A DNA stretch of 64,000 nucleotides from Polytrichum commune. Taxonomy: Eukaryota > Streptophyta > Polytrichopsida > Polytrichales > Polytrichaceae. Location: positions 43,338,001-43,402,000 of the forward strand of contig OX485804.1 of assembly GCA_950295325.1 (NCBI GenBank), in the 5' to 3' direction. The translations under genes were made by a program, and so were the position numbers. The notes beneath the pieces are model-generated. The model worked only from the letters and a program-made list of their open reading frames with translations, made no database searches and was not told the DNA's origin. Below are positions 34,150 to 46,690 of this stretch, piece by piece (position 1 is the stretch's first letter; each line of letters begins with the position of its first letter).

Positions 34150-34420
34150 CGCCTATATTTGAATGGTGTGTAGTTAGGTATGGATTTAAGAACAAACAAC
34201 AAGAACACGCATGTTTTGTGAATATTGAACTACGTCTTTAAGTATAATTAACTTTTCTACACTCAATAGTCAACAAATTTGGAAGGACCTATGTATTCAC
34301 TCGAGGAATCAAGATACTTGCACTTTTGATACCCATAAGTAAATAAGGGGAGGGTTGGGTATCAATCCAAATTTGGCAGATGTTTCATCATACATTTACT
34401 AATAGTACACACACTCAAAG
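34150..34420 (+). repeat. Dispersed repeat, partner of 49170-49430
   Basis: Shared blocks are TTGAATGGTGTGTAGTTAGG / TTGATTGGTGTGTGATTAAG, AAGAACAAACAACAAGAAC / AAGAACAAAAACCATTAAG, CATGTTT, and GATGTTTCATCATACATTTACT / GATGTTTCATCATAAATTTGCT. Spacing is similar. The copies are strongly diverged. The class is unknown. Confidence 0.5.
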
Positions 34421-36406
34421 AGGTAAAGTTGATCGATTGAAGATGGAGAACTAGAAAAACAAGTCACTTAATACCTGCATACTTTACTACCTAAAGTGAT
34501 GCTCACTATCTTAGGAACATCCACATTCCAAGACATTATTTGGAATAAAAGTGGCATTCATCAAAATGATCAACTGATAATAGTCAATTCATCCATTTTG
34601 TAAATTTTAGATTGGTGAAATTGATTAAAGAATGGATTATTTTTCCAGCATTTTCTCTTTTCTTTTTGGAGATTTAAGATCACCGTTTTGTGCGATATCA
34701 TCAAGTTATCATATGTTGTATGACATTGACTGTATTAGAGATTGAGCCCAACACCCTCCCTAACCTTCTCTGCCCTAGGATTAGAACTTAGCTGGGTTTA
34801 AACCCTAATGTAGCTGGGCATAAACCCTAAACTTAGTCTTGTCACAAAAGTTGCGACGAGGCTTCAAAGAGAAGGAAGATGGATTTTGTTTTAGTCATGT
34901 CTTACATAGTGAATACTCATTGAAATACTGTAGAGTGTTGTTTAGTTTGACACAAATTTATTGGGGGTGCATGTGTTGCATCCACATGTGGTTAACACTA
35001 TGTTCAATTCATTGTGGAGATTACTTTTCGGCACTTAAAATGTTGAACTAGTCAACAAATTACCATAGCTTTATCCTCCTAATCAGATTCTTTGATTACT
35101 CTTTTTTTATCATTCAAATCCTATTGTACATAGATACATTTTAAGCCTTGGGACAAAAAGTCATTGTTTAGTACATTGCCATGAATTATTTATGATTATT
35201 TGAAATCAAAATATGATGCATTATTTTATGTCACGTCAATTATTTTGAATTTAGACTTAATTTTATGGATGTAAATGTTTTGTGATTTGTAGCATCTTTT
35301 TTGGGGAGGTTCAAACAACATTTGAATATTGAAGGTCATCCATTTAAAGTCAAGAAACATCCTTTGAACTTTAAAGGTTAAGGATCAAATTTAGCATAAA
35401 AAAACCCCAATATTTTTCTAACTTAGTGGTATCTAGTTGGGATGAGTTAACCACAAGCCTATTTTGAATCAATGGGTGCCCTCGAGTGCGTCACACCAAG
35501 GAGAACATACTGACAACAAACCACCACAAACCAAGGACAACCCCTTGACCACCAAATTCAAAGACATACTTTAGGCCTTTGCCGAGTCATTTTTCCGTAC
35601 ATGATGTACTCATCTAAAATGAGGTATATCACTAGTGTATTACGCCACTGCTACTCTTGGTTAAAACACTATTGTTCCACTAGATTCAAATGATCCACAT
35701 AGCGATGTGCCAAAGGAAGCTCCAAACAAGTTCCACATCTTGATATCCTTTTTAATGGGCTCCCCAAATATACATTGATTCTAATGGAAGGATCTATCTT
35801 GGGCGATCCTAGTGCCACTACATGATGTGGATACGCCTTTGCCAAACCCTCCGAGCCTAAATGCAATCTCATAATTGGTGTTTAACTAACTCACATGTAT
35901 TAGGTAGGCAATACAGACATTACTCCAAGATGGTACCCGGGGCGATGCAAGCACGCCACCCATTGATTGCACCACCTTATGCCAAATGGACCAAATGACA
36001 ATGGTCTCTTTCCCATACTGCTTAGGATTCTAGGTCATGGTCCATTTGAATTTGTAATTACATGGGAGGACATTCTCATCTCAACCGCAAAGGGCGTGTC
36101 ATGCACGTAAGTAGTAAGGATTTCTTTGCCAAACTTAGAAGTGTAGTCACAAAAGGTGGTGTTCTTTAGCCATCCCTAATGGTTTTGGATCCCAAATAAA
36201 GTTGCCACTTTGCCGCATAAAAAAAAATGAATATCATGTGTGTATGTGTGTGTGTGTGTTTTCCCACCCTTTTCCTCTACCATGTCACGGTGCTAAATAA
36301 CACATACCTCACTCAAATAACCTTGAACATCACTAAGAGGCTTGTAATAGTCTACCATGCCCATGGAACGATGGCCTGCTGTATGACATTAGATAGGAGA
36401 GAGAAG
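34421..36406. other. Gene-poor intergenic DNA
   Basis: I find no conserved frame. Two AAACCCTAA blocks (34799-34833) are single telomere-like units. A (GT)n microsatellite lies at about 36235-36259. The 67-codon minus frame at 35669-35872 shows no motif. Confidence 0.35.
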
Positions 36407-36640
36407 AAATTATTGCATGCAAACATGCCTCTCATTCATCCAACGCAAAAGCCCTAAAATAATATGCTACCCATATATTTCTATTTTAAGTTGACATAGC
36501 ACCGAAATTAGTTTTAAAGACCCTGAATTAGTATAGTCCATATTATTTGAGATAGAATTGGCCACAAACCTATAGGGGCTCAAGTAAGTTTCTATGTTAG
36601 ATGGATGAGAAGTACACTTGTATGCGATGGGGGAGTGGGA
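36407..36640. mobile_element. MITE with degenerate terminal inverted repeats (family of 18450-18695)
   Basis: The left arm reads TTGCATGCAAACATGCCTCTC, then ATTCATCCAA and AAAGCCCTA. The right arm, read on the opposite strand, gives TCGCATACAAGTGTACTTCTC, then ATCCATCTAA and GAGCCCCTA. One arm also occurs at 45860-45905 (TTGCATACAAACGTCCAGCC). Confidence 0.6.
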
Positions 36641-36935
36641 GGGTGCCACTTACACAACTAGAGTAACACAGGGAGGGTAATAAAGGGGAGAACATTGAAG
36701 AACCGTAGTACTCGGGGTCTCCATCTCTCCTCTTATAGAGGCCTCCCCTTTTACCAAATCTATGCAGGTCCACAACAACCAGTGTCCGGGAACATTTCTG
36801 AGCATAATCGGTTAATGTCCGAGTGTCTTCAAGTCCAACTGATTCCATGTTGTGATCATCTTTTGTTTAAAAGAAAAGAAAAGATTATTCCATATATTCC
36901 TTGTTTTAAAACGATGGATACTTTTGCTGAACTTA

Positions 36936-37347
36936 GAGCCACTTCACACTATGGCCGAAGGTCGAGAGGCCGTCAATTTCCATCTATCAAATTGCAAGAA
37001 AGCAAGAGTTTGGCCTCTCGACCCTTCACACTAGAGGCCAAAGTCCAAATTGCCGTCGTTCTCCAAAACACCTACATGATAGTACTTTTTTTTTTATCAA
37101 GGTTGCAGACTCTTGAAGCAAGTTTGGGCTTGGTCTTTGGAGGCTTCACATTATGACTGTTAATGTTCCGTAAGAGTTCATGACCAAAGGTTTGGACTTT
37201 GGGCTTGGCCTTTGAAGGCTTCACACTATGGCTCCAATTCTTATACTTTATTGACTATGTTCAGCCCATTTCTTTGGACTGTCAACAAAGTTTGGTTATT
37301 CAATCCCACGGCCTCTCGACTTGGACGGCCATAATGTGAAGTGGCCC
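36936..37347. mobile_element. Tourist-like MITE (CACTTCACACTATGGCC subfamily), 412 bp, inside the 200-bp repeat
   Basis: The ends GAGCCACTTCACACTATGGC and (opposite strand) GGGCCACTTCACATTATGGC are flanked by TTA and a mutated TTC. The two flanks, 36785-36932 and 37352-37410, are the two halves of the dispersed repeat on the minus strand, so the unoccupied site can be inferred from 13330-13535. The element is related to 46028-46510. Confidence 0.8.
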
Positions 37348-37657
37348 TTCGTCTTGAACTTCAACCAGTTATTTCTCAAATTAAGTGGTTGGCTCTCCCC
37401 GTTTATGGACACCAACCTCCAAGATATATAGGCTGTCATTTCTCAAAGGAGGCTCCTAGAGAGCTCCTTCCAAACGTCCCCTCCCATTGATTGCAAGACA
37501 GAGTTATCTTGAGCCTCTTGCAGCCATGAGATGTAAATAGCACTGCCCTTTAATTGAGCCCCAAACACTACCCTCGAAATGTGTTACTCTGATAAGTGTT
37601 GCACATGCATATGTGTTAAGGAAAATTGTGCTCTCCATAAAAAATGTTTAAAAGCCA
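37348..37657. other. Remainder of the dispersed repeat and intergenic DNA
   Basis: The first 60 bp complete the minus-strand repeat copy split by the MITE. The rest shows no recognisable feature. Confidence 0.35.
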
Positions 37658-37684
37658 CACTACACTAAATATGGTATCTCAACA

Positions 37685-38013
37685 TTCTTTGATCATCACC
37701 CGGTTTCTTTTCAAATTAACCTCAACAATAATGTCCCAGGAGGCTCCTCGTGGAAAGCAAATAGGAGATTCCTTCTAAAAGCACGGGAACCAATTAAAGC
37801 ATTATGGAAAATACTCCTTCCACAAATGGCTTTCTTCACCAAACTGGGGAAAGTAGTCATGTACTACAAACAATTTTGCCTAGCTAAAGCAGTAGAGAGT
37901 AGATTGGAAGAATCTAGACTAAGGCAACATCTGGAGTTTTGGCAAGTTATCTTACACTCTGACATAATAAATGGAACAACTAATGGCCCTCCCCACTTGA
38001 CATTAGCAAATAA
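37685..38013 (+). pseudogene. LINE endonuclease C-terminus and linker fragment
   Basis: The plus frame reads DHHPVSFQINL, the SDHxP end motif of apurinic-type LINE endonucleases, followed by a charged helical linker (LLKAREPIKALWKILLPQM and then AKAVESRLEESRLRQHLEFW). The frame is interrupted by the 520-bp insertion at 38014 and would resume beyond it. Confidence 0.65.
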
Positions 38014-38533
38014 CCAAAGACTTCCCTAAAACCCGGGTAAAGCTCCCTCGGTTATAGCGGACACGTCCGGCCATCCCAATGCACCTACAAGAACTTGCTC
38101 CGGAGATTTCCAAGTAGGTTTTAGTTAAGTAACTTTCACACATGTTCATTGTTTTATCTACCAACCAATGAATGTTCGATAGTTTTTGTCTCATCCCCAA
38201 ATGCCTTAATACTTACCATCGGTTTTTGTTAATGGAGCTCCTCGTGCCCTCATAGCTAAGACTAAAAGCAACCAATCACAAGGGTGGGAGGCAACACTTT
38301 TAGAGGTCCTACATTCTTGCCTCATATCTAGGTACCGATGGGAGGGTCGGTAGTTTTAGCTTAAAACCTCCACTTTTAAGCCATGCCACATCATTTGCCA
38401 ACTAGGCTCGGCACTAGATAATGTCAATGGTGCGAACGCTCATTTTTAAGAACCCACTTTTAGGCTTAGCTAATGTCAAGTGGGGAGGGGGCATAAGGCT
38501 AGGATTAAGATACTTAGGGATAAACTACAAAGC
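38014..38533 (+). mobile_element. 520-bp repeat inserted in the LINE, flanked by an 11-bp direct repeat
   Basis: TTAGCAAATAA occurs immediately before (38003-38013) and after (38534-38544). The interior matches the repeat at 28445-28925. A duplication of 9-11 bp fits a Mutator-like element, but no terminal inverted repeats are visible. A SINE-like or other retroposon with an 11-bp duplication is the alternative. One caution is that part of the AAATAAYCAAAG flank is also present next to the other copy. Confidence 0.6.
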
Positions 38534-38574
38534 TTAGCAAATAATAATAAAAAGTTGCAAAATTAGGTTTCAAA

Positions 38575-40880
38575 CCCGATGGATGGAGTCCGGGGATAGA
38601 ATGAACAAACATATCTTCTCTTCAGTATGGGAGAGCCTGGCGTGAAGAACGATCACGGAACTATATGATGAAGACAATACAGTTGCCCCATCAAGCGCAG
38701 ACCTAACCAAAGTGTGCAATTCTTTTGATTCTAAATTTTATGCATGTCCGGTCTAGTACGAGCAACGACATGAGCACGTGGAAGAATTGCTAAGTTACGT
38801 ACCAAACAAAAACTCACCAACCGCCCAGAGGATGTTGGAAGCCCCACTTACCGAAGAAGAACTAACCAAAGCGGTCCACGCCCTTGCAAAAGGTAAAAGC
38901 CCAAGCCCGGATGGGTTGACGGCATAAAATTTTCAATCTTCTTGGAGCTTCATGAGTGACGATTTCATAAGGATGGTCAACGAGTCACTAGCGAGAGGCA
39001 GGTTTCCAAACGGGGTAATAAGAGGACAAATCGCACTGCTATTCAAAGAAGGGGACCGCTCGAGATTAACCAATCGGCGACCAATCACCCTCCTCAACAC
39101 CACCTATAAGATCTTCGCCAAAGCCCTATAACAACGACTCCAACCGCTGTTAATAAAGGTAATCAATAGTGATTAAATTGCCTTTCTACCACTTAGATTC
39201 ATTCTAGATAACATTCACTCACACATGAATCAATTCAATGGGCAAAGGAGTCGCGTCAAGAGTCTATGATAGAGTTGACTAAGCCTTTATGTTCCAAGTA
39301 ATGGAGAAACTAGGAATGCCAAACACATTTATTCACATAATTAGAATGCTATTTCATGACGCAATGGTCACTGTCAATATCAACAATGCCTTTCGAATTG
39401 CATAGAGGAGTTCGCCATGACTGTCCTCTTGCGCCTTATTTGTTCATTATCACGGCAGAGGCATTAAATGCCGCATTAAAACATTCAATGGTAGCAAGTA
39501 ACCTCAAAGGCATTACCCTTCCACAAGACAACTCCCAACATATTATTAGCCAGTACGTTGATGGCACATCCTTTATCGTCAAGACAAAAGAAATTAGCGT
39601 GAGCCACCTTGTTGGGATCCTCTACAAGTTTGGTAATGCCTCATGACTTGAAATAAATTGGCATAAAAGCGTGGCGTATTGGTGCGGTCGAGGACGTCCG
39701 CCAAGATGGGTGGGCAAATACCAATGGAAATGTGCAACTACTAGGGACCTATCAAAACTTCTAGGCACACCATTCAGTCTTAAGCTTGAATTGCAGGATG
39801 TAGACCTAGTACTGGTTAATAGGGTCAAGGGCAAACTCAAATATTGGAGCTCCACGACCCTGTCACTTGCTGGGCGTACCCTCGTCATTAATCAAGTCTT
39901 GATGTCATCCCTCTGGTATTTTATTGCGGTGTGGGCTAGATCAAAGAAAAATTTGGGAAGGATTAAAACTCTACTCCGCAACTACCTCTGGTCTGGATCA
40001 GAAAACACAGCCAGAGTACGTGTTAATTGGATGACTGCACAATGCCTAAGAGAGTAGGAGGTCTTCCTTTTACCTCGCCAGAAGACACCATGAAAGCCCT
40101 CATGAATAAATGAATTGTCCATGCCTTACTTCCTGGCAAATCTAACCTTCAAATTATCTTGAGGCATCGCATCACACAGTTACAACCTTCGCCCCACGAC
40201 CCATGGGGTCTCTCCTCTTTATGGTTGTTTTCCCCACAATTTTCTACAAAATGTGGATCGAAAGTTTGGCACCACATTACCCAAATCGTGGAAGGTAATG
40301 GCAAAAATGGTCACATATCTTTCTCCGACAACTCCCGAAGATATCTTGCAACTCAATCTTTGATGGAGGGAGGAATACCAAAGACTTCACTTTGGCATTA
40401 TCATGAGTAGGGCATACACATTGAACATGAATGGGTTAAGATACTTTGGGGATATTGGAACCAAGGGAGATACAATTTCTTGAATTGAGAGGATGCTCGT
40501 GATAAATTCTCTTTCGAAGAAGTTCACCATGACGTTTGGCTTAAACTTACATAATTCTACGGACTTTTATGAAATGATGCTCAACCAACAAAATGCCCAG
40601 CTCACCTCACAAGAGTGGGTTGGTCTTTATAGGAACATGAAGGATGCACTACCTAAATGGGTCATATGCGCTAGTTATCTCAAGGAATTTAGCCCTGGAC
40701 CTATTCAGTTTAATACCGAGTTTATGGGCACTTTCCCCAATTCTACAGTGGGATCACAATATTTCACCCAGACCAAGATTAAACCTAACACTAAGAATGC
40801 ACCACCACCAACAACTTTCAGTGGTTGGATGATATGCGTAAGGATTGATAGGCTCACCAAAGGTTTAAATTGAATAGAAT
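38575..40880 (+). pseudogene. LINE reverse-transcriptase and C-terminal remnant
   Basis: The order of motifs is RFQTRWMESGDRMNKHIF, EELTKAVHALAKGKSPSPDG, RRPITLLNTTYKIFAKAL, FELHRGVRHDCPLAPYLF, QYVDGTSFIVK, then the thumb and C-terminal block GKLKYWSSTTLSLAGRTLVI, LWYFIAVWAR and LLRNYLWSG. This is the RT layout of plant L1-type elements. The catalytic box, F/YADD in working elements, is YVDG here. Many stops and frame changes (for example near 38925, 39130, 39170 and 39270) show it is long dead. The weaker downstream part to 40880 has WHHITQIVEGNG and KDALPKWV-like stretches of the ORF2 tail. Confidence 0.85.
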
Positions 40881-40946
40881 TGATGACACCAAAGGTTTAA
40901 ATTGTCACCAATTCAATTGACACTATATATCATATTTAGTGTAGTA

Positions 40947-42480
40947 AGTGTTAATTGCTAAATTGCTAAGAGAATCTATAAAACTCATACCCCCTCTTCA
41001 ATGAATTTGCCTCGATAAGTGTTACTTTGGATGAAAGTGAGGCTATGAAGTTTTATAACTTGTATGATTGATGAAAAAGATGATTGAACCAACAATGAAC
41101 CCATTGAAGAAGTTGACATCATGCAAATTGATGATGTAGTAGTTGACATAGTAGGTTTCCATAATGCTGAAAGTGCATCAGTGACCTTGAAATGACTTTT
41201 GGAAACAAAAGCTATAGAGTGTACACCTCTCATCTGGAGCAGACAAACACTTCAAGAGGAAATAAGATCTTGGGATACACAAGAATCTCATCAAATTGCT
41301 TTATATTCATTTTCCATTATGCTTAGATGTACGATGACATTCATACCTTACATATTTTCATACTTTATGTATATAAGTGTTATTTAAAAAAAATCAAAGT
41401 TACATTTGTGTTATTCATGTAAGTGTCACAAGTTGTCTATTCTACCCTCGATAAATGCTAAATTATAAACACCACATAAGTGTTACAAGTTCCCTTGCTC
41501 TAAATTGTTAACATATATTAAGGGTGGAGTGTAATCTATGGTAGTTTTCATAGTAACTAGTCCAGATTAACTCCCTAGCTACACTAAATAGTCCGATTAT
41601 TGTGAGTGGAAAATATCATGGAAATAATTAGTGTGGTCCACTCAAATTCTCTAGTTGGGGTGGAATTAACATGGGAATTTATTTTAAAGCTAGATGTGTG
41701 ATGGTGATTTGTAGTTCTAGAAATATAATATAATATAATATGATTATTCCATTATTTTTCTCATGAAATATCCATAATTATCCCTTAAATTCATACAAAT
41801 TGGATGAGATTGCCAAATTTTGGATGAATGTGTATACTTTTGGGTGAAAAGTTGTATAACCAACCATATGTGGCTTTGCCATTCCAATAGTTGTAGCCAA
41901 TACTCCTTTCTTGAAAACATGTAATTCAAATCAATAAACATGGGATCAAGATCCTTATCCTTCCCATTAGTCTTCCTTGAGACTTTTGAGCAACACCTTA
42001 AATAAAAATAAAACTATCACCTTACATAAAAAAAAAACAACACGAAAATTGAACCACCCACAGTGATTTCAAAGAAAACAATTAATGTGGCCCATGCTAA
42101 ATTGTACTAGAAAATTAGTGTGGGCTTTATTATATTACCATGGCCCATAATAATAGGACTACACAATGTACCCATCCTTGTTGGGATTTGAACCTAGCCA
42201 TGAGAGGGATGAAAGGACTACATTGTTTTGTCTGATTTGTTTGGGTTGCCATTTGGAGTTACACATTGCTATGACATTTTACTGAGAATATCATTTTCCG
42301 TCCAAAGAACATACATAGTTAGTATGCACACTAAAGAATACGATGTAACTTAGCTGGTAAAGAACAATAATGTCAGTATAAAGTTATAGCAACACGCAAC
42401 ATTAAATGGTATTCCACACTAATTAGACAAAACAATGTAGTGGCCTTTGTTAAGGAAGAATTGCATTTGAAGTTAAAATG
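40947..42480. other. Gene-poor AT-rich DNA
   Basis: A plus frame at about 41080-41195 reads EEVDIMQIDDVVVDIVGFHN and has a coding-like look, but I cannot place it. The motif ATAAGTGTTA recurs at 41014, 41366 and 41475. Nothing else is supportable. Confidence 0.3.
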
Positions 42481-43332
42481 CCTTAGTGAAAATCTAATAA
42501 ACAACTGTTAAGAGAGCGATTGCAATACCATCATATGATGTCTTAGGCAATCGTCCTACGTTGATGAGAAAATCAAACAAATCTACCACTGTGGAAGATT
42601 TGTAAGTTTCTAAATTGACACAAGACAAATTCTTAGTGACACAAGTCAATGGCCCAAGCCTCGTGTGCTTGTAGTGAATATGGCCATCAATTACGAAACT
42701 CATTCTTATTGGCTTTCTTTGGGATGAGACTTATATGATAGCTTTCAAAAGGGGTAGGGTGTTTACTAAGAGAGAGGATTTGGATACAAAGATTGGAAGG
42801 GATGCCCTTCCCTTCTCTTTTTCTCTAGAATTGCGCCAATCATGTGCCTCGGGGCTCATATACAAAACAACACGTAAGAAGAGGGTGGACCCACAAGACA
42901 CCTAAGTTAGTAGGTCGAGAGGTTTCCGGATGGATTGCTTGTTGGTCTCCGGCTTGGCGTTGACGCAAGTTGGAAGTGTGGGGGCATTTTAACTTATCCA
43001 AAGCTTGTGATGACAAGTGAAGTTGGAAAGTTGACAACAATTGACAATTGACAATTGTATGTATATATGTAGAGCGTATGTGGCACCCAAAGATGGAAAG
43101 TGGATAACGTTCGGAGTCATAACTTAGTCAATGGTGACCTAGCTACTTCTATGTTATGTGGATGCGGCGATTCATAGAGACAAGATAGCACAAGCAACCA
43201 ATTAACACCTTCTTCCCTTCCATTTCCCGGCCCTAGTAAGCTAGACAGGCGGACTAAAGTACAAGTTATGTGTCATTCAGATATTTTGCTCTCTCCACCC
43301 TCTTCTCTCGTAGGATATGAATCATGCAATTA
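42481..43332. other. Intergenic; no gene recognised
   Basis: The block near 42600-42690 (AAGTTTCTAAATTGACACAA, CGTGTGCTTGTAGTG) is loosely like the right arm of the 36407-36640 MITE. A short (ACAATTG)n run sits at about 43036-43059. No coding signal is seen. Confidence 0.35.
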
Positions 43333-43333
43333 A

Positions 43334-43831
43334 GGGCCACTTCACACACGAGCCAAGAGCTGTGACCATGACATTGTGAGAGCTCAAAAGAAAGTGTCCA
43401 AAGGCCGTCCCAACACACCTTCACAATCATGTAGTGTGGTCACAAACCTTCAAGTGTAATGTGAAGTCATATGTGACCGGGTCCTCAACCAAATGTTATT
43501 TTGATGGATTTCTATTCATGTAAGTCCTCACACATGATAAAATAGAATAAATGAAAGCTTGTGAGCGTTCGGAGTGCTATGGTCTCCCAATTTTGTGCTA
43601 GGCCTACCTCCATGAGGTGGTTTTTGCAAATATTCCAAGTGACCGCAAAACATGATCCATTCGATGCCATGTAGGAATCCATGTAGGCTTTACATCCATC
43701 GTGCATTCACACACTTTGTCAGTCCCTCAAGTGTAGTGTGAAGCGAACTTGGACCGGCTCCGCCTTTTCCACCAATGAGAGTGCTTGAAGTGTAATGATC
43801 ACTGGCTCTCGGTCTCATGTGTGAAGTGGCC
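43334..43831 (+). mobile_element. Tourist-like MITE (GGGCCACTTCACAC family), about 498 bp, copy 3
   Basis: The ends GGGCCACTTCACACACGAGC and (opposite strand) GGCCACTTCACACATGAGAC lie between TTAA (43330-43333) and TTAA (43832-43835). TTA is the expected duplication. The central hairpin seen in copies 1 and 2 is present but decayed (CCTACCTCCATGAGGTGG). Copy 4 at 47959-48454 is the same subfamily in the opposite orientation. Confidence 0.85.
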
Positions 43832-44486
43832 TTAAGGTAGAGGGTGCTTACACCAACATTGTTAAGCAATTTAGCAAATTTTTGGAGTCCACTTAGTTTA
43901 GTGGTGTATATGACTGGCTTAGCAAATTGGCTTTAACATAGTAAAAACAATAAATAAATAAACTACATATCATATGAATATACTATAAGCTTGCGAAGTC
44001 ACTTACCCCTAGCTTTTGAAATCTCTCCATAGACTCCCAATTCATTCCAATGCAAATGGTTCTCAAACCACCATGTGCTTATGCAAAAGCACTCCCGCTA
44101 TTTGTCCGAAACCACCCCCACATTGAAACCAACACACCACCCAATGCAAATTTTGAGCCCCTATAGTTTTTGCATGCGTGATCTTGAATAATACATTTAA
44201 GTAACCCACCTCTGGCTTTGTTCCAACATTGACCCAAATCCAATCCCACTTTCACCTTAAATCGACCCCGCATTCTCTTGGAACTGACCGGCATGTCACC
44301 CAAACCCACTTGCTTTGTGTAAGAGATATTCAAATGGTTTAAGGTGTGTTCCGGATATGGGAATAGGAGGCGTGCATAGGTGTTGCTTTTGGGGTGAGGA
44401 GTTGGTTGTAACACTCTCTACCTTAGTGTGAGATAATTAGCAAATCCAAATCATGCATGTAGCCATGTTGCCTCATAAATTTCTGA

Positions 44487-44735
44487 GTTCATATGGATAT
44501 CTTATTCATTATCAAAGCGAAGATTCTTGTGCTTGTTAAGTGGTCACACAGGTCCCCTTAATCATGTTGACTTTTGAGCCTAGAATGGTTGTCATATTTT
44601 GAGCACATATTCCAATTTGTTTTAAACATCTGCCTCTTTCTTGTCCATTCTTAGATCCAACCTAACCACATAACGCTCAAATATAGGTGTCCAATTTATT
44701 GTTATGTTGGATTTAGGTACGTCTACCTTAATGTG
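44487..44735 (+). repeat. Dispersed repeat, partner of 20768-21040, with a second diverged copy at 44934-45050
   Basis: See 20768-21040 for shared blocks. Here a second, more diverged copy follows 200 bp downstream (TAGAATGGTGTCGTTAATTT, GGGCACGTTGTCCAATCT, ATAGGTGTCCAATTT). A short inverted pair (GTCTACCTTAA at 44723 and TTAAGGTAGAC at 45080) brackets it. Confidence 0.55.
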
Positions 44736-45099
44736 GACACTTTCAGCTCGACAAGTATCGTTGGATTTGACTAGGAGTTGTTTTATCTAGTTAGTGATTG
44801 TGAATCACCAATTTATTGTCATTCCAAGTTTCAAATTCAGAGGTGACATGCAAAAGTTAAAAGAAGTCAAAGTGGAGATTATCATTTTCCTTCAATGGTC
44901 ATGTATGTTCTCCCACTTTTATTCATTATTGAACGTAGAATGGTGTCGTTAATTTGGGCACGTTGTCCAATCTCATTAGAACACATGTCAATTGAGTGTT
45001 TATTCATGAGCACAAGCAAGCCATATACCATAGGTGTCCAATTTAGGCAGGTGACTGGATTATCTATCTCTAAACGACACTTAAGGTAGACATACCCAT

Positions 45100-45879
45100 T
45101 TCTACTAACCGCCCCAATCATAATTCATAGAGTCCCCTAAAACCATGAAGTTCCACACTTGTAGCCTTTATTTTGTAATTTGAATTGATGGAAATAGATA
45201 GTGACCAGGGTAGAGAGGAGTCTTAGCCATTAGAGGGTTCAATGTGATGAAAAAAGTAAGTCAAAAGAGCATGGATTCGCAATCCTCTAAAAGGGCATTT
45301 AATGTACTCAAATTTTTTGTGTATTATTTATCATAATTAGGTTGACCTATGTTATGAATATGGGTCAACAGAGAATCTTTCTTTTGAAAATCGACTGTAT
45401 TTTCGATTCTTCAAAATGAATGGTGAATTTTTTTTTCCCAACGTCGTGATATTAGTTTCCAGGCTGTGAAAATCACTCAAGTATGACACCTATATCACAC
45501 TCACGCGAAATTGCTTAAGTTATTGAAAATGGGTCTGTCTTACCTTAATCCACACGGTCACGTGAAGAACCTTAACAAACTTCACACCCAAGCTCACTTC
45601 ATTAAGCACGAGACAATGTGACGTTGGTTGCTTTCAATAAATAACACTCTTCAGTTACAATCAGAAAGTTTATGAAAGCATACACTATGCATCCTAACAT
45701 TTTTCAATGTGTAAATAGTTAATGAAATCTATTTGGTGATGTTGTCTTCCCCTAACTTCTGGAGAATGTTTTTTAATAACAAATTGCTGAAATACAATTG
45801 ACGGCATATTCGACAGCATGATAATGGGCTTTGGATAAGTGAGCATACTTTAGATGCCCAAGAGAAATGATTGCATACA
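45100..45879. other. Intergenic; nothing recognised except one MITE arm
   Basis: The end of this stretch (45860 onwards) carries a single arm of the 18450/36407 MITE family. I see no gene. Confidence 0.3.
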
Positions 45880-46027
45880 AACGTCCAGCCTCTCATAATT
45901 CATCCAATGACTCCAAACATCAGAAAATACACATCATCTCAGAGAAATCTATAAAATATACCCAAATTAATAAAGAAAAACCAAGAAGATCACGACATGT
46001 AACTGGTTGGACTTGGAAACACTTTGA

Positions 46028-46510
46028 GGGTTGCTTCACACTATGGCTAAAGGTCGAGAGGCCGTTGATTTCCACCAATCAGGTTGCAGGAACTCTTCAC
46101 ACTGGAGGCCAAAGTCCAAAGGCCGTTGCTCTCCAAAATACTTACATGGCAGTATTATTTGACCAAGGCGACGGATTTTCAAAGGAAGTTTGGGTTGGAC
46201 AGGAATGGAAACCCAAACCACGGTCAAGAGGCCATCGATTTTTTTCTTCTTTTTTTCATTTAAAAAATAAGAAGTTCACAAGATCTTGGCCATTAGATTG
46301 GAGGGATTGTTTTTTAAGGGACAAATGGTATGGGTCTGGACGTTTGGACTTTGGGCTTGGCCTTTGGAGGCTTCGCACTATGCCCGGCCAAAGGCTCCAA
46401 TTCCTATATTTTATAGGCTACTTTCAGCCCATTTCTTTGGACTCTCAACAAAGTCTGGCCATTCAATCCCATGGCCTCTCGAATTGGAGGGCCATAGTGT
46501 GAAGCGGCCT
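46028..46510. mobile_element. Tourist-like MITE (CTTCACACTATGGC subfamily), 483 bp, inside the 200-bp repeat
   Basis: The ends GGGTTGCTTCACACTATGGC and (opposite strand) AGGCCGCTTCACACTATGGC are flanked by TTGA or TGA on both sides. It shares its left 150 bp with 36936-37347 (AAGGTCGAGAGGCCGT, AGGCCAAAGTCCAAA). It splits a plus-strand copy of the 200-bp repeat between GGACTTGGAAACACT (46015) and GGATCTTGCTAAAAAATCTC (46514). Confidence 0.8.
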
Positions 46511-46690
46511 TGAGGATCTTGCTAAAAAATCTCTTCAGACACATTGATTCAATGAATGTGGAGAACTGCCCGCTAGTTACAGATAAACCGGTTGAAGTTC
46601 AAGAGTTCAAGAAAATTATCGATCATTTTAGAAGAATCTATGGAATATATACCTCAAATTAATAAAGGAGAAACAAAAGATGTTAATATT

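Larger units (their letters stand above)
37658..40946. mobile_element. CACTA-like termini enclosing a LINE fragment
   Basis: The left end CACTACACTAAATATGGTAT (37658) pairs with a right end that on the opposite strand reads ACTACACTAAATATGATAT (ending about 40945). This is the same core as the 230-bp element at 25338. LINE-derived sequence begins about 25 bp inside the left end and stops about 60 bp short of the right end. This may be a LINE inserted in a small CACTA-like element, or LINE DNA captured between such ends. Confidence 0.5.

Noticed and set aside
36467-36649. Recurring YKCTSHPSNIET-like peptides (also 18484-18693, 42494-42703)
   Set aside because: They are translations of the arms of one MITE family (clear for 18450 and 36407; only loosely for 42494), not a protein family.
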